This document shows, piece after piece, positions 12,901 through 24,556 of a stretch of 64,000 nt of DNA; the first letter of the stretch is position 1, and each line of letters begins with the position of its first letter. The stretch lies in the NCBI GenBank assembly GCA_021464415.1, contig CM038464.1:558001-622000 (forward strand), written 5' to 3'. Source of the stretch: Lonicera japonica. Its lineage: Eukaryota; Streptophyta; Magnoliopsida; Dipsacales; Caprifoliaceae. Below the pieces are notes generated by a model. That model was given only the letters and a program-made list of their open reading frames with translations, had not been told where the DNA came from and searched no databases. The position numbers and the translations under genes are program-made.

Positions 12901-13911
12901 TTAAAGCTCTACAACTTTTATTTTTTTAGAGATTTCTTCAAATTCTCAATAGAGAAAAACTTTAATCAGTTACAACTCAGACTTTTTACTGCAATTCTCG
13001 ATTTTTCTAGAAAATTTTTGGAATCGATTGAGCTTTTTTCTTCTTAGAATTACTCTTGGACATTTGCATTCACTTCATTCATACTTGAAAACTTGCTATT
13101 CTCTTCTTGCTAGTGCTTTGGGGGTAGTTCACGGAGTTTTCCTTTCCTCGATCCTCAGAATAGATATTGACGTCTTCTCCGGACTTTTTTTCTTACATTT
13201 TTTCACTTTCAACCTTCTATCTTGTATACAACATCAATTGCTTAACCACTTTAGGCCTGCAAAATGACTTAGTAACACATAAATACAATGTAGTGCCTTC
13301 TTTTTATACTTAAACTGAATTTACATACAATTTTTGATTTTAGGCAGTATCTAGAAGCTAATTAAGCCTTGTTTAAGTCACTGGAAATGCAATTTATGGG
13401 CTCAATCAACCGTTCTTTAACTCCATTTGCGAATCACACTCACTGTGGGATATAATTTGTTCTTTATAAAAAGAACGCTTGTTTTGGCATGAATAAAATT
13501 AAAAGCCCTAAGGTGGTTTTATGTTTTTAGGTTTTAATCTCTCTCTAAAATGTAAAAAACTTTCTCAAAACATGTGTTAAAAGTGTACTAAAGTCCTTTA
13601 CCCTATGAGTCTATTTATATAAAAATATAGAGACCAACTCTCTTTAGGAAAGGGTTAAAAATAAGTAAAATCAAAATTTTTGCGATAAAAAATCACTGCT
13701 CAGTTTTAAAGGTCGAACCGGTCCAACACCAAAAACGTGTACCGGTCCAAAAACACAAATTTAAATTTCGAGCCCAAAAATGTGCCGAGCCGGTTCACAT
13801 TATCATAATGTGGACCGGTTCACCTTTTTGTCCAATTTAAAACTTACCACACATAAAAGACACGTGGCATAGCCTTTTGAATTGAATATTAAATGGACAC
13901 CCCATAATTTA
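9961..13911. other. Gene-free AT-rich spacer of decayed repeats
   Basis: No coding frame of recognised family. Small open frames (for example 12714-12929 and 13028-13267) lack domain signs. Inverted or repeated motifs occur, such as GGGGATCGATCC/GGGGATCGTTCC near 12770-12796 and ACCGGT clusters at 13713-13822 that echo those at 8198-8296, which suggests old LTR-retroelement debris. No confident element end was found. Confidence 0.5.
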
Positions 13912-14319
13912 AGAGTGTCATTATTTACACCACCAAATTTGTCACAAGTACCCCTCTTGTCATAAACACCCCCCGAGATAAATTTCTAATCACTAATACC
14001 CCCTAAGACTCGCCTAATGAGAGGTGAGTACAGATGCACACACTCGCCCTATTTAAGGAGAATTTGTTTATAATAACTCGCTTAACATTAGGTAATAAAT
14101 TACTAGATTGTTTTTCAAATAATGCTCACTTAATGAGAGGTGAGTACACTCACATCAACTCGCCTTACATGAAAATAGTGTGTTGCTAAGTACTCACCTA
14201 ATATCAGACAATGGAGGGAGGTGTTTGTGACAAATAAGGTGGTATTAAAATGTGTTTTTAGTTAAATTTTAGAATGGGGTGTTTATGACATATTTAAAGG
14301 GTGTAAATAACACCACCCT
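13912..14319. mobile_element. MITE, 408 bp, with 6-bp target duplication
   Basis: Left end AGAGTGTCATTATTTACACC and right end (reverse strand) AGGGTGGTGTTATTTACACC are inverted copies, with similarity continuing inward about 100 bases on each side (GTCATAAACACCCC, TTTGTCACAA). AATTTA flanks both sides (13906-13911 and 14320-14325). A TAATGAGAGGTGAGTAC motif occurs twice inside, near 14015 and 14130. No coding content. Confidence 0.75.
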
Positions 14320-14834
14320 AATTTAAAGGCTACCAACGTGAGTTTTAAAAAGGTGTAATTGGATTTGACTTTTTCAAACTTTCCTTATTCTTTATATATG
14401 TATATATTTAATTAAATCTTTTTCTTTTAAAACCTTTTTTTCTTTTATTTTTATTTTTGTTTTTTCGCGTATTAAATTTGTTTGAACTCCAATTTGACTC
14501 AAATTTTCGGGGCAACTCTAGGAATATATTAGAAATATAATTTAAGAGTTTTCTCATAAATTTATTTAGTCAAAACGGACGCCGAAAAAACACAAATAAA
14601 AATAGGAAAAAAATAGTTCAAAAATTAATTTGACCCAAAATATTTTTCTGAAAATACCACCTAGGAAATTAAATTCAAATGTCAGTCCTCACCGTATCTC
14701 TCTCAATGTAATCCTTCATTGCATTGCTTCGATAGCTTGGTTTGCTTGCAATTCTTCAGATGTAATATCAAACGACTCAAATAACTTACAAGCAAAAGTA
14801 TTTTTGTCGAAAGAATAAAGCCAATTAAAATATA
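14320..14834. other. AT-rich spacer, nothing recognised
   Basis: Pyrimidine-rich and AT-rich sequence between two transposons. The 62-residue open frame at 14630-14818 shows no recognisable motif. Confidence 0.5.
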
Positions 14835-15938
14835 GACTTTACAATTGGCCCATTCTCACTTTGACCCTTAAACTAAAAAACGCTTCACTTAGGCATTTAA
14901 ACTATTAAGCAAGTCTCACTTTGACCCTTTCATCCAGTTTATTCATTAAGTTGGACGGAATTAGAGACATTTTTATCATTTTAATTGAAAATTCAATTTA
15001 AATAAATATTTTTTAAGTTGGTTCAATAAAAAATCGATTTGGTTTTCTTCAACACTAGTTAAAAGCTTTTTTATAACTAATATAGATCAAAAGGTTTGAT
15101 TTTTTTTAAATCCCCACTCTCCATATAAAAACACTTTTTTCTGTATATACACACACACATGTATATACATAATATATCTACTACCATTATTTCATTCCCT
15201 CCATCACCACCCTTATAACACCACCATCATCTTTCATCCCTTCACCACACCATTAAGGCACCACATTCATCATCCTATCACTGCCATGACAGCCACCCCC
15301 TTTATCCTATTTCCACCTCCACCTTCCTTTTTATCTCACCCCTTTAGTTTTCACCGCCACCATGACCACCACCTTTTTCATATTTCTCCCTCAAGTTATT
15401 TGTTCTCCTTTCAATTACACAATCTAAATCAATCAAATTTTTTATTCATATGCCATTTTTCTCTCAGATTATGGTGGCTGGATGTGGAAAGGGTAAAATG
15501 GTGATGGTGGTGATGTATGTATGTGAGTGAGAAAAGGTGAGAGTTTTAGAGAGAAAAAAATGGTGATAGTGATGACAGTGTCGTGGTGGTAATGGTGGCC
15601 GGAGCTAATTTGAAATGGCAGAAGCCGGAGGAGGCGGTGGTGTGTGTATGTATACATATATGTGTGTATATGAGAAAGAAAAGAAATTTGGCGCTCTATT
15701 TCTCTTTCTTCCTTTCTTTTGTTTTTTTTATAAACATTCTAACTAAAGTTATTTTTTAAAAGAATTAACTAAAATAACAAAAATGCTCATAATTCCATTC
15801 AACTTAACAGAGAAATTGAACAGAAGGGTTAAAGTGATACTGCTCAATAGTTTAAGTGCTTAAATAGATCATTTTTTTGGTTTAAAAGTTAAAGTAAAAC
15901 TGAGATAATAATTTAAGGGTCATTAAGGTAATTTACTC
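14835..15938. mobile_element. MULE-type non-autonomous element, relative of element B (element A)
   Basis: Inverted ends: left CACTTTGACCCTTAAACT with TTTAAACTATTAAGCAAGTC; right, on the reverse strand, GAGTAAATTACC, TGACCCTTAAATTATT, then TTAAACTATTGAGCAG. The right end GAGTAAAT matches element B at 17675. The left tip is degenerate, and the flanking 9-mers (TAAAATATA and AAAATAAAA) match only partly. The interior is CCACCA/TGGTGG-rich low-complexity sequence. Confidence 0.7.
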
Positions 15939-16216
15939 AAAATAAAAAATAAAAAAAAGAAGGAAATTTCATTTCAAAATATGGCATATTTATTTCTGTG
16001 AGAAACGAATTGCAATATGTTCTGGAACCACGAGCACAGAAGAGTTCATCTATGATTTAAGGCAGACACTAAGGGATTGGCCCACGCACAAGACTGCCCA
16101 TTAGTAGTGGACTTGGGGCCGCCAGTCGTGCTAATGGGGCTTGGAGGTGCGCCACTTTGGGATAGCCGAAAGTGGGTGTGAAAACAAGAGCCAGTGGCAG
16201 TGGAGTGTAAATACAA

Positions 16217-17640
16217 TCTATATAATAAGGAAAGATTTTTTTTGACTAAAGAGCTTTTGAAATTCTACCTAATCAAAGGTCTAAATTTAGTTTGATAAAT
16301 TTTATTTTTCTTACACACATTTTAGACCCTAGGATGTGGTTTATCTCCAAGAAGCATTCTCCACCTTAGATTTATTTATTTCTACTCACTTTTAACCTTT
16401 ATATTAAAGTACTCCACCCACTAATATACTCCACCCACAAACAATCAAGACAAATCCAATTTATCTCTCCTTTTTTCTTTAAACTTAAAAATATAATAAC
16501 TTTTAATCAAAGTATATATTTTTAATAAAAAAATATATATTCGAAACCTACTTATGAATACTTATACAATAAGATCCATTGCTATTATAAAATTATGTAC
16601 AATTTTTTTTTACCTATATAAGTTAACATTTTGGTGATTTTAAATTTATGTTACTTTCATATTATGATTTAAGTATAAACTTCTTAAAAAAAGAATTCTC
16701 ACTTTCATAACAAATAAATTATTTTAGACTTTCGTTTTTTTATATAATTTTTAAATTAAAAGCTTTTTTTTTCTTTCGAGGTGTAATCAATATACCTCAC
16801 CACAACACTTATTCATTATCTAGCTTTACATTTTCACTTATTGTTAAATTAATTATGTCTTCGCCAGAGTATAATATAATTTTGATAATAATACCACCCA
16901 TTATCTAACTTAGATTATGTTAATAGATATAACCAACACTAAATGTCAAATTTAATACATTTCTTAAAAAACAACAATTTACAAACTATCGTTACTGTCT
17001 TCCTTTTAAAAAAAATGGTATTCTCTAAAATAATAAAAAAAACAAAAGTATTATTTAAAAAAATGTTATTTTGTTAGATTATTAACGTTTTATACTTTTT
17101 ATCGAAGAAATTGAAGATATTTGTATTGCAAAAAATATGGTATTTTGATTTAATTTGGACCAAATAGGAATGATCATATATCTATATTTCCTATAAACTA
17201 TATCGTCTGTCTAATACTTTTAAATGAAAATATTAGTTATTTAAACTTTTTCATAATTTCGTTTGTAAATAATTTTTTAAGTTAACTTTGTTTTTATTTT
17301 ATATATAAAAAAAACTGAAGTTATCTTTAGTAGACAAGAAATAAATTAGCTTTGAAAGTTAAATCTAGAAAGTTTTACAACCAAATTTTATAATACAACT
17401 TGATTTAATAAATTTGTCAGGTGTACTTTAAATTTGTTGAAAATATCGATGATTTTAGGTGTCAATTATATAGTGTACATAGTTTTAAGGATGAAGAACA
17501 TAATTATCAATCTCTCTCTGTACTGGTGGCAAGGTTGGGTGTCATTTTTGTACAACAAAGATTTATTTTTCTATTCATGTTTCAGTACACGGTGGTTATA
17601 CAAATTAAATCGTAGTGCCATCGGCACGGGCATACCCTAG
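16217..17640 (+). mobile_element. Non-autonomous Helitron
   Basis: Begins TCTATATAATAAGGAAAG and ends with the hairpin GTGCC-ATC-GGCAC followed by GGGCATACCCTAG. It lies exactly between A (16216) and T (17641). A TC start, a 3' hairpin about 12 bases before CTAG and an A/T insertion site are the Helitron signature. No Rep/helicase gene is present; the AT-rich 1424-bp interior has no recognised coding content (the 64- and 68-residue frames near 17420-17640 overlap the 3' end). Confidence 0.88.
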
Positions 17641-17674
17641 TAAATAAATATATTATCAATTCAGTTTTAAAATA

Positions 17675-18902
17675 GAGTAAACTACGCAAATGACCCTTAA
17701 ACTATTGATATTGTCCCAGTTTGGCCCTCAAACAAAATTTTGCCTCACTTAAATACTTGAACTATTCACCGAGTTTCAAATTGGCCATTTCGTTTAATTT
17801 GGGCGTTAACTTGGATATAATAAATGGCAAAATTGTCATTTCAAATAAATATTTTAAAAAATATATTTTTAATTAGATTTAAAAAATATTATGAAAGAAA
17901 AATAAAAAGGAACACAAGGTGAGAGAAAAAGGAAGGGCTAATATTCTTCTTCATCAATTTCATCTTCCATTCTTCATCATCATCATCATCATCATCTTAT
18001 ACCACCATCACCACCACCCCTCCTCCCTACCTCCACCACCACAGAAAGAGAAAAAAAGAACACACGGACATACATAGAGGGAGAGAGACCCACCTTGTCC
18101 CTACCTCCCCCACCACCACCTCCAACCTTTTTTATCTCATCACCACCATCTTATACCACCATCACTGCCAGTCCCTTCCCTCCCACCCCTACCATTATTA
18201 CCACCCTTTCATCCTATCACCATCATCCCTTTCATCCGAATATTTCTATAAAACCCTAACCCTAACCCCCAATTATCTTTACAAAAGAATTATGTATATA
18301 TATGTGTGTTGAATTTGGTGGTGGTGGTGGGTGGTGGTGGTCTCTCCTAATAGTAGTACCCCTACCCCACTCGAGAGAGAAAACATATGGTCAAAAAGAA
18401 GTTGCAACAACATAAACTAATACAAAAAACCCTATCATCAAACTAAATCATGTTGGCCTTAATAGTGATCGTCACCTTGCTCTTCCTCATCGCCACCATC
18501 GTCCTTGCCACAGACCACATTTTCGACACCAACAGAGGAGGGGGTGGTGGTGATGGTGGTATAAGATGATGATGACGAAGAATAAATGATGAAATTGATA
18601 ATGATGATGATGAAAGGAAGAGTAGAGGGGAAATAGGGTGTCTCTTTCTGTTCCTTTTCCTTTTCCTCTTTTTTTTTTATTTTTCTTTTATAATATTTTT
18701 TAAATCTAATTAAAAATATATTTTTTAAAATATTTACTTGAAATGACAATTTTGCACTTGATTCCGTCCAAGTTAACGCCTAAATTATACGGAATGGCCA
18801 ATTTGAAACTCAGTTAATAGTTTTAAAAGTAAGGCAAATTTTTGTTTGAGGGCCAAAGTGGAACAATACCAATAATTTATGAGCCATTTGCATAATTTAC
18901 TC
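17675..18902. mobile_element. MULE-type non-autonomous element with about 230-bp inverted ends (element B)
   Basis: The ends start GAGTAAA and remain inverted copies for about 230 bases, including TTTCAAATTGGCCATT and the AAATATTTTAAAAAATATAT stretch. A perfect 9-bp duplication TTTAAAATA flanks it (17666-17674 and 18903-18911). The interior contains CCACCA-, CATCAT- and TGGTGG-rich sequence and telomere-like CCCTAACCCTAA near 18255. The 96-residue reverse frame at 18459-18749 lies in the right TIR and low-complexity region and is not thought to be a gene. Confidence 0.92.
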
Positions 18903-18943
18903 TTTAAAATATGTCTTTGCATTATGTTTATATTATTATATAA

Positions 18944-19333
18944 AAAAATTAGTTATAAAGAGAAATTTTCTTACTTTAAGTAAAAGAAGAGATGCATATT
19001 TAAAAGGGTAAATAGATAAAAAAAAATGAAATTTTGTAAAGATGATTTGTATAGTGAGTATATTACCTTCACTAAATTTCATAAAAAAAACTCAACCTAG
19101 AAGTGGGTGAATTGAAAAATTAATATATATGCGCATTTTCGACCGTTGAAATTTTTGATGATCATTGTACCTACTTCTAGTTTAATTTTTTTAATAAAAT
19201 TTGGTGGAGACAATCTATTCATAATATAGATCATCTGTACAAAATTTCAAAATTTAATTCATCAATTTATTCTTCTAAATGAGAATCTTTTCTTTTTGCT
19301 AAAGTGGAGAAATCTTTCTTTATAACCTAACTC
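18944..19333. mobile_element. MITE, about 390 bp, inverted ends
   Basis: Left end TTAGTTATAAAGAGAAATTT and right end (reverse strand) GAGTTAGGTTATAAAGAAAG are inverted copies over 60 or more bases. ATTATATAAAAA occurs on both sides (18935-18946 and 19334-19345) and is the likely target duplication. It starts about 40 bases after element B. Confidence 0.7.
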
Positions 19334-19398
19334 ATTATATAAAAATTAAGACATATTTCAATTGCCATGTTTATTTTGTAACTTATTCACCTCACTAA

Positions 19399-20159
19399 GG
19401 GTGCGTTTGATTGTAAGTATGGAACTTGCATGAAAATAAAATAAGTTATAGGCTATTGAATTGTCTAGAATTGAGTTGCAAGAAAAATGTCAATTAAATG
19501 TGTTTGATTGTTTTAATTTCCTACCTGAAAAATATTGTACTTTTTTATCTTTTGGTGTTTGATAGTTATTTTGTTCCATAAAAATTGTAACTTTTTTTCA
19601 ACTTTTGTTCTTTGATAGTTATTATTTTTCATGAAATTTTTATTTTTTTTCATCGAACTTGTACAATTTCTATATGAAAATTGATATATGTTAAAAAATA
19701 TATATACATGAAAATAAATTAATTTTCATTTTTTTTATATTCTAAATTAACCATAAATTTAGGAGCATGACAACTATGATAATAAGAAATATAATATATA
19801 ACATTGATAAATAAATATGTTCCCTGAGTTAACATATAAACAAAAATTATACAAGATGCGATTGAAAAATTGCATCAAGCTTAATTAGTATTCTTTTCTA
19901 TATTGTTAAATTAATTTTCAAAGATACATGAAAAGCATATACTGGTGGTATTGAAACTGCATAAAAATGCGTGCAAGATATTTAGAAAATAAAATATACT
20001 CCCCTTTAAGAAAATATTGTTTAACTTTTGAAAAAAAAAAATATCACATCACCTCAAAGTTGGAATTTGACGGTTTAAAAAATAAAGCCATTCAAACATA
20101 TTGAGAACTTAGTGGAAAACACCTATTTTTGAGAGAAAATAATGTCTATCAAACATGCC
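19399..20159. mobile_element. Probable hAT-type non-autonomous element
   Basis: Left end GGGTGCGTTTGATTGTAAG and right end (reverse strand) GGCATGTTTGATAGACATT match the terminal pattern of plant hAT MITEs. Inner sequence is AT-rich without coding content. No intact 8-bp duplication was found. Confidence 0.5.
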
Positions 20160-20837
20160 TTAACTTTTTATTTTCTTTCTTTTTCTGCTTCAGAATGGAT
20201 ATATGATGCTTGTATAAGTTAACAAGGTATTAGTAAATGCATAAAAAAATTGATAGTTTTATATAATTACTAAAATGCCATTCTAAATTAGAAAGCTAAA
20301 TACAACTTGACAAGATATTTAAATTCACAACCTCAAGTGCGAACAAAATATAAATTTATTACTTGTATCATATATTTTAAGAATGTTTTAAAAATTTAAA
20401 TAATGTCATTAATTATTAAGTATAACATACACACACATTGTGCCATGGTTTCTAGTTCTACCATCGTTTTTCGAGCAAAGCTATTATCAAAATTATAACA
20501 TGCCTTCCGAAACTAATACGTCAAAAAAGATTCATAAAAATTAACTCCACAGCCACATTTTGCACTGATTTAATTAAAGTTATATGAGGTATTTTCAAAT
20601 AGCTTGTTTATAAATTAAAAATGAGATAAAAAAATTTACGTGACAATATTTTTCGTAAAAGAAAAAAAAATTAGCGAATATTTTTTTTTAGAAATAAGTG
20701 CCTAGATATCATTATCATTTTAAAATAAAAGCTTGTTTTCAGTTACGTTTTAAAATAAAGGTTTCGACCGAGTTCAAACTAAATTTTGCACAAAATTGTG
20801 TTTGATGCAAACTTAATTTGAGTGCAAACTAAACTTT
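20160..20837. other. AT-rich spacer, nothing recognised
   Basis: No coding frame or transposon end seen. The last 70 bases are degenerate copies of the following tandem repeat. Confidence 0.5.
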
Positions 20838-20911
20838 GCACAAAATGGTGTTGAGTTTAAACTTAACTTTGCACAAAATGGTGTTGAGTTTAAACTTAAC
20901 TTTGCACAAAA
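20838..20911 (+). repeat. 33-bp tandem repeat
   Basis: Two identical 33-bp units (20838-20870, 20871-20903), each starting GCACAAAATGGTGTTGAG, and an 8-base third start. Degenerate copies with TTTGCACAAAAT and GCAAACTTAATTT extend upstream to about 20768. Confidence 0.9.
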
Positions 20912-21047
20912 TTTAATGAATTTTTTTTTGCATGATTTATTTATTTTTTAACAAGTGTATTCTTATGTTTCATTAATGAAACTTTAAAACAACGTCAAAT
21001 AAATACAAATATATAGTAAAATCTTAAAAAATAATTAATGTAAACTT

Positions 21048-21197
21048 TTTCTGTTTTTTTAAATTAAGGGAGGTCTAAGTTTCCTCCTTAATCCTACAAA
21101 CAAATAAAACCCCCCACCCACCTCCATGAGTCGAACCATTGACCTTAAGATAAGGGCGGAGGTTGCCTACCAGTAGGCCAACCCCCTTCCTCATGAG
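21048..21197 (-). mobile_element. tRNA-derived SINE
   Basis: On the reverse strand it begins near GGGGGTTGGCCTACTGG (polymerase III A-box) and has GGTTCGACTC (B-box) about 40 bases on, ending in a T/A-rich tail. TGTAAACTT flanks it (21039-21047 and 21198-21206) as a probable target duplication. Confidence 0.72.
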
Positions 21198-21206
21198 TGT
21201 AAACTT

Positions 21207-22116
21207 AATTTTGCATAACTTTTAAAAAGTTATGATGTGCATTTTATTAATAAATAGGTTTTGAATATGTAATTTGTTAAAATTATTCTAAAGTATTGTT
21301 AATTAAACACTTATTTATAATAATATACTAAAAAATATGTAGTGCAAACTTAATTTTGCATTATTTCATAAAAAAAAAAAAAATTAAAATTATATTACAA
21401 GGTTAGCTTTTCACCCATTTTGAAGTTTGGCAAATATAGACTCTTAATTTACAAAAATATTATTCCCTAATTCTTTTATAATTTTTTTTTTCGTAAAAGC
21501 CATATTTTTCAATATTCCAATTTATAAATTGTTTACAATCTCATAGTGATTTAGACCGTATGTTTATGCCTACTCGGCACCACTTTTGTCTTCGCAAATA
21601 GTCTTTAAAAAGTTATCTCCCATGGTAGTATTTTTCAATTTTCTTTGCCAATGATTTGTTTGATCAGTGATATTGACGACCCAAAAATACTTGATAATAC
21701 TCACTTTTATTCGGTCATTTATAACTGAGTAAAATGACTGAATAAAATATATATTACTCTATCATAAAAGATCAAATATAAACTTGATAATGTTTTATTC
21801 GATTGTCAAAAATTGAATATATAATCTTATACTCGAATCTGAAAAATAGAATAAAGAAAAACACCTTATTTGGTAGCGACCGCAATTTTTTTTTTTTTTT
21901 AAATATATAAAATTTCTAGTTGTGAAAGTAATTGTAAGCGCAGGGTTGGCAGAATTGGTCATGGCATGTTTAGGGTTTTCGACATGCCCCCGCTAAGTGC
22001 ACAAACATTGTCTTGAGGTATTCATGGAATAGTAATACCGAAAACCCTCTTGAAATTTTACAAAAGAAGCTTTCTTTCAAATTGTTCCACAAAATCTAAG
22101 TAAAGCTTTAACTGAA
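21207..22116. other. Upstream region of the EMB2217-like gene
   Basis: AT-rich to about 21900, then mixed sequence. A telo-box-type TAGGGTTT at 21971-21978 lies about 140 bases before the start codon, a position common in plant genes for translation and organelle functions. No clear TATA box was assigned. No other gene seen. Confidence 0.5.
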
Positions 22117-24556
22117 ATGACTGGTCGCAGCCTTGTGCTAATCAGAAATCTCAAACAAACGAGGTACGCCATCAACAATCTAAACCACCCAATCACAGAA
22201 AATCTTAGTTCTGCTGATTCAGTTACAAACCTCGGTCTGAAATCCAAGCTTTCCTATTTTTTTAAAAACCCTAATTTTGTTAGAAGTTACTGTTCTGGCA
22301 ACACTAGTAGTAGTCAAGGAGGGTCCAATGAGTGGACCGAAGATATTGACTACCTGGATGAATCGGGGAGTGTTATTTTCACGGGTAAGGGTATAAGATC
22401 GGTAGAGCCCCGGATTGATGACCATGTAATGGTGGGTGGAATGAAGAAACCCTTTTTGAACGCATCTGCAGTTGCAAAGATTGTCGAGATTGTCAAGAGG
22501 TGGAAATGGGGCCCTGATATGGAGACTCAGTTGGACAAACTCCAGTTTCTGCCAAACATGACTCACATTACCCAAGCCCTTAAGGTTATTGGAGAAGGCG
22601 ATGCGTCCCTGAATTTGTTCCGGTGGGCCAAGAGGCAATCTTGGTATTCACCGAACAATGAGTGTTATATCACGTTGTTTGATAGACTGAACGAAAGTAG
22701 AGATTTTGAGGGGATTCAATCCGTGTTTGATGAGTTGGTCCGCGACTTGGGTGAGAACGGGATGTCTTCGGATGGAGCATACAACAGGGTTATTCAGCAT
22801 TTGGCAAAAGCAGAGAAGTTGGAGGTGTCATTCTGTTGTTTCAAAAAGATTCAGGAATCTGGTGCTAAGGTTGATACCCCGACTTACAATTCCCTTATTA
22901 CCTTGTTTTTAAACAAGGGATTGCCTTATAAGGCATTTGAGATATACGAGAACATGGAAAAAGTTGGGTGTTCGTTGGACGAATCAACCTATGAGTTGAT
23001 GATCCCAAACCTAGCTAAGTCAGGCCGACTTGATGCCTCATTCAAGCTCTTTCAGGAAATGAAAGAAAAGAACATCCGACCAGGTTTTAAAATCTTTGAG
23101 GCACTTGTCGATTCAATGGGTAAAGCTGGGAGGTTGGACACGTCAATGAAGGTGTACATGGAAATGCAAGGTTTTGGGCTGAGGCCATCTGCAACAATGT
23201 TTGTTTCTCTGATCGAGTCATTTGTTAAGGCTGGCAAGTTAGAGATGGCTCTCAGGCTTTGGGATGAGATGAAAATCGTTGGGTTTAGACCCAAATATGC
23301 CCTGTACACGATGATTGTTGAGTCGCATGCTAAATCCGGAAAGCTTGAGATTGCAATGTCTGTCTTTTTGGATATGGAGAGGGCTGGATTTCTACCCACA
23401 CCGTCTTACCTATTCTTGTCTGTTGGAGATGCATGCTGCTTCTGGTCAGGTAGATGCTGCCATGAAGCTGTATAATTCGATGACCAATGCAGGGTTGAGA
23501 CCTGGGCTAAGCACTTATACTTCCCTGCTGACACTACTAGCAAAAAAGAAGCTTGTGGATGTGTGTGCAAAAATATTATTAGAAATGAAGGCAATGGGGT
23601 ATTCAGTTGATGTGAGTGCTAGTGATGTTTTAATGGTTTATATCAAGGATGGTTCTGTCGATCTTGCTTTAAGGTGGCTACGTTTCATGGGTTCTTCTGG
23701 CATCAGAACAAACAATTTCATAATTAGGCAGCTCTTTGAGTCTTGCATGAAGAATGGTCTGTACGAGTCTGCCAAACTTCTCCTAGAAACTTATGTGAAC
23801 GCTGCTGCTAAGGTGGATCTCATACTCTACACATCGATTCTTGCCCACCTTGTGAGGTGTCAGGAAGAGCACAATGAAAGACATTTGATGTTGATCCTCA
23901 GTGCTACAAACCATAAGGCCCACTCTTTCATGTGTGGACTTTTCACAGGTCCAGAGCAGAGGAAGCAACCTGTTTTATCGTTTGTGAGGGAATTCTTCCA
24001 GGGTATTGATTATGAATTGGAAGAGGGTGCTGCCAAGTACTTCGTTAATGTTCTTCTTAACTACCTTGTTCTAATGGGGCAGATAAACCGCGCTCGGTGT
24101 GTGTGGAAAGTCGCCTATGAAAACAAGCTTTTTCCAAAGGCAATAGTATTTGATCAGCATATTGCTTGGTCCCTTGATGTTAGAAACTTGTCAGTTGGAG
24201 CTGCTCTTATAGCAGTAGTTCACACCCTCCATAGGTTCAGGAAAAGGATGCTGTATTACGGCGTTGTCCCAAGACGAATCAAATTGGTCACTGGACCAAC
24301 TTTAAAGATCGTGATTGCACAGATACTAAGCTCAGTGGAATCTCCTTTTGAGGTTAGTAAGGTTGTTCTGAGGGCCCCAGGAGATTCTGTCTTGGAATGG
24401 TTCAAAAAACCCATTGTTCAGCAATTTCTTTTGAATGAGGTTCCCTCAAGGTCTGACATTCTCATGCACAAGCTTAACACACTTTTTCCTAGTTCTGCAC
24501 CTGAGATTAGATCTCTATCCCCGCCTAAACCTCTTGTTGCATGGAAGGCTATGTAA
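22117..24556 (+). CDS. EMB2217: EMB2217-type PPR-SMR protein, reading frame broken by one extra base
   Basis: Organelle RNA-binding pentatricopeptide repeat protein with a C-terminal SMR (small MutS-related) domain, like the predicted mitochondrial Arabidopsis protein At1g79490 (EMB2217, embryo-essential). It is intronless. The first frame opens with an N-terminal targeting-like region, then EWTEDIDYLDESGSVIF, and PPR units from about residue 250 (YNSLITLFLNKGLPYKAFEI, ALVDSMGKAGRLDTSMKVYM, SLIESFVKAGKLEMALRLWD). At 23404-23407 CTT stands where the family pattern TPSTYSCLLEMHA needs CT, so frame 1 runs into an unrelated tail and stops at 23475. The second frame carries the remaining PPRs and the SMR region to 24556 without another break, about 812 residues in all. 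Open sequence after the break suggests a recent mutation or a sequence error. Confidence 0.92.

Noticed and set aside
18241..18270. Interstitial telomere repeat
   Set aside because: Only about two CCCTAAC units inside element B, too short to be meaningful.
22219..22638. 139-residue reverse frame in the PPR gene
   Set aside because: Antisense shadow of the EMB2217-like coding sequence.
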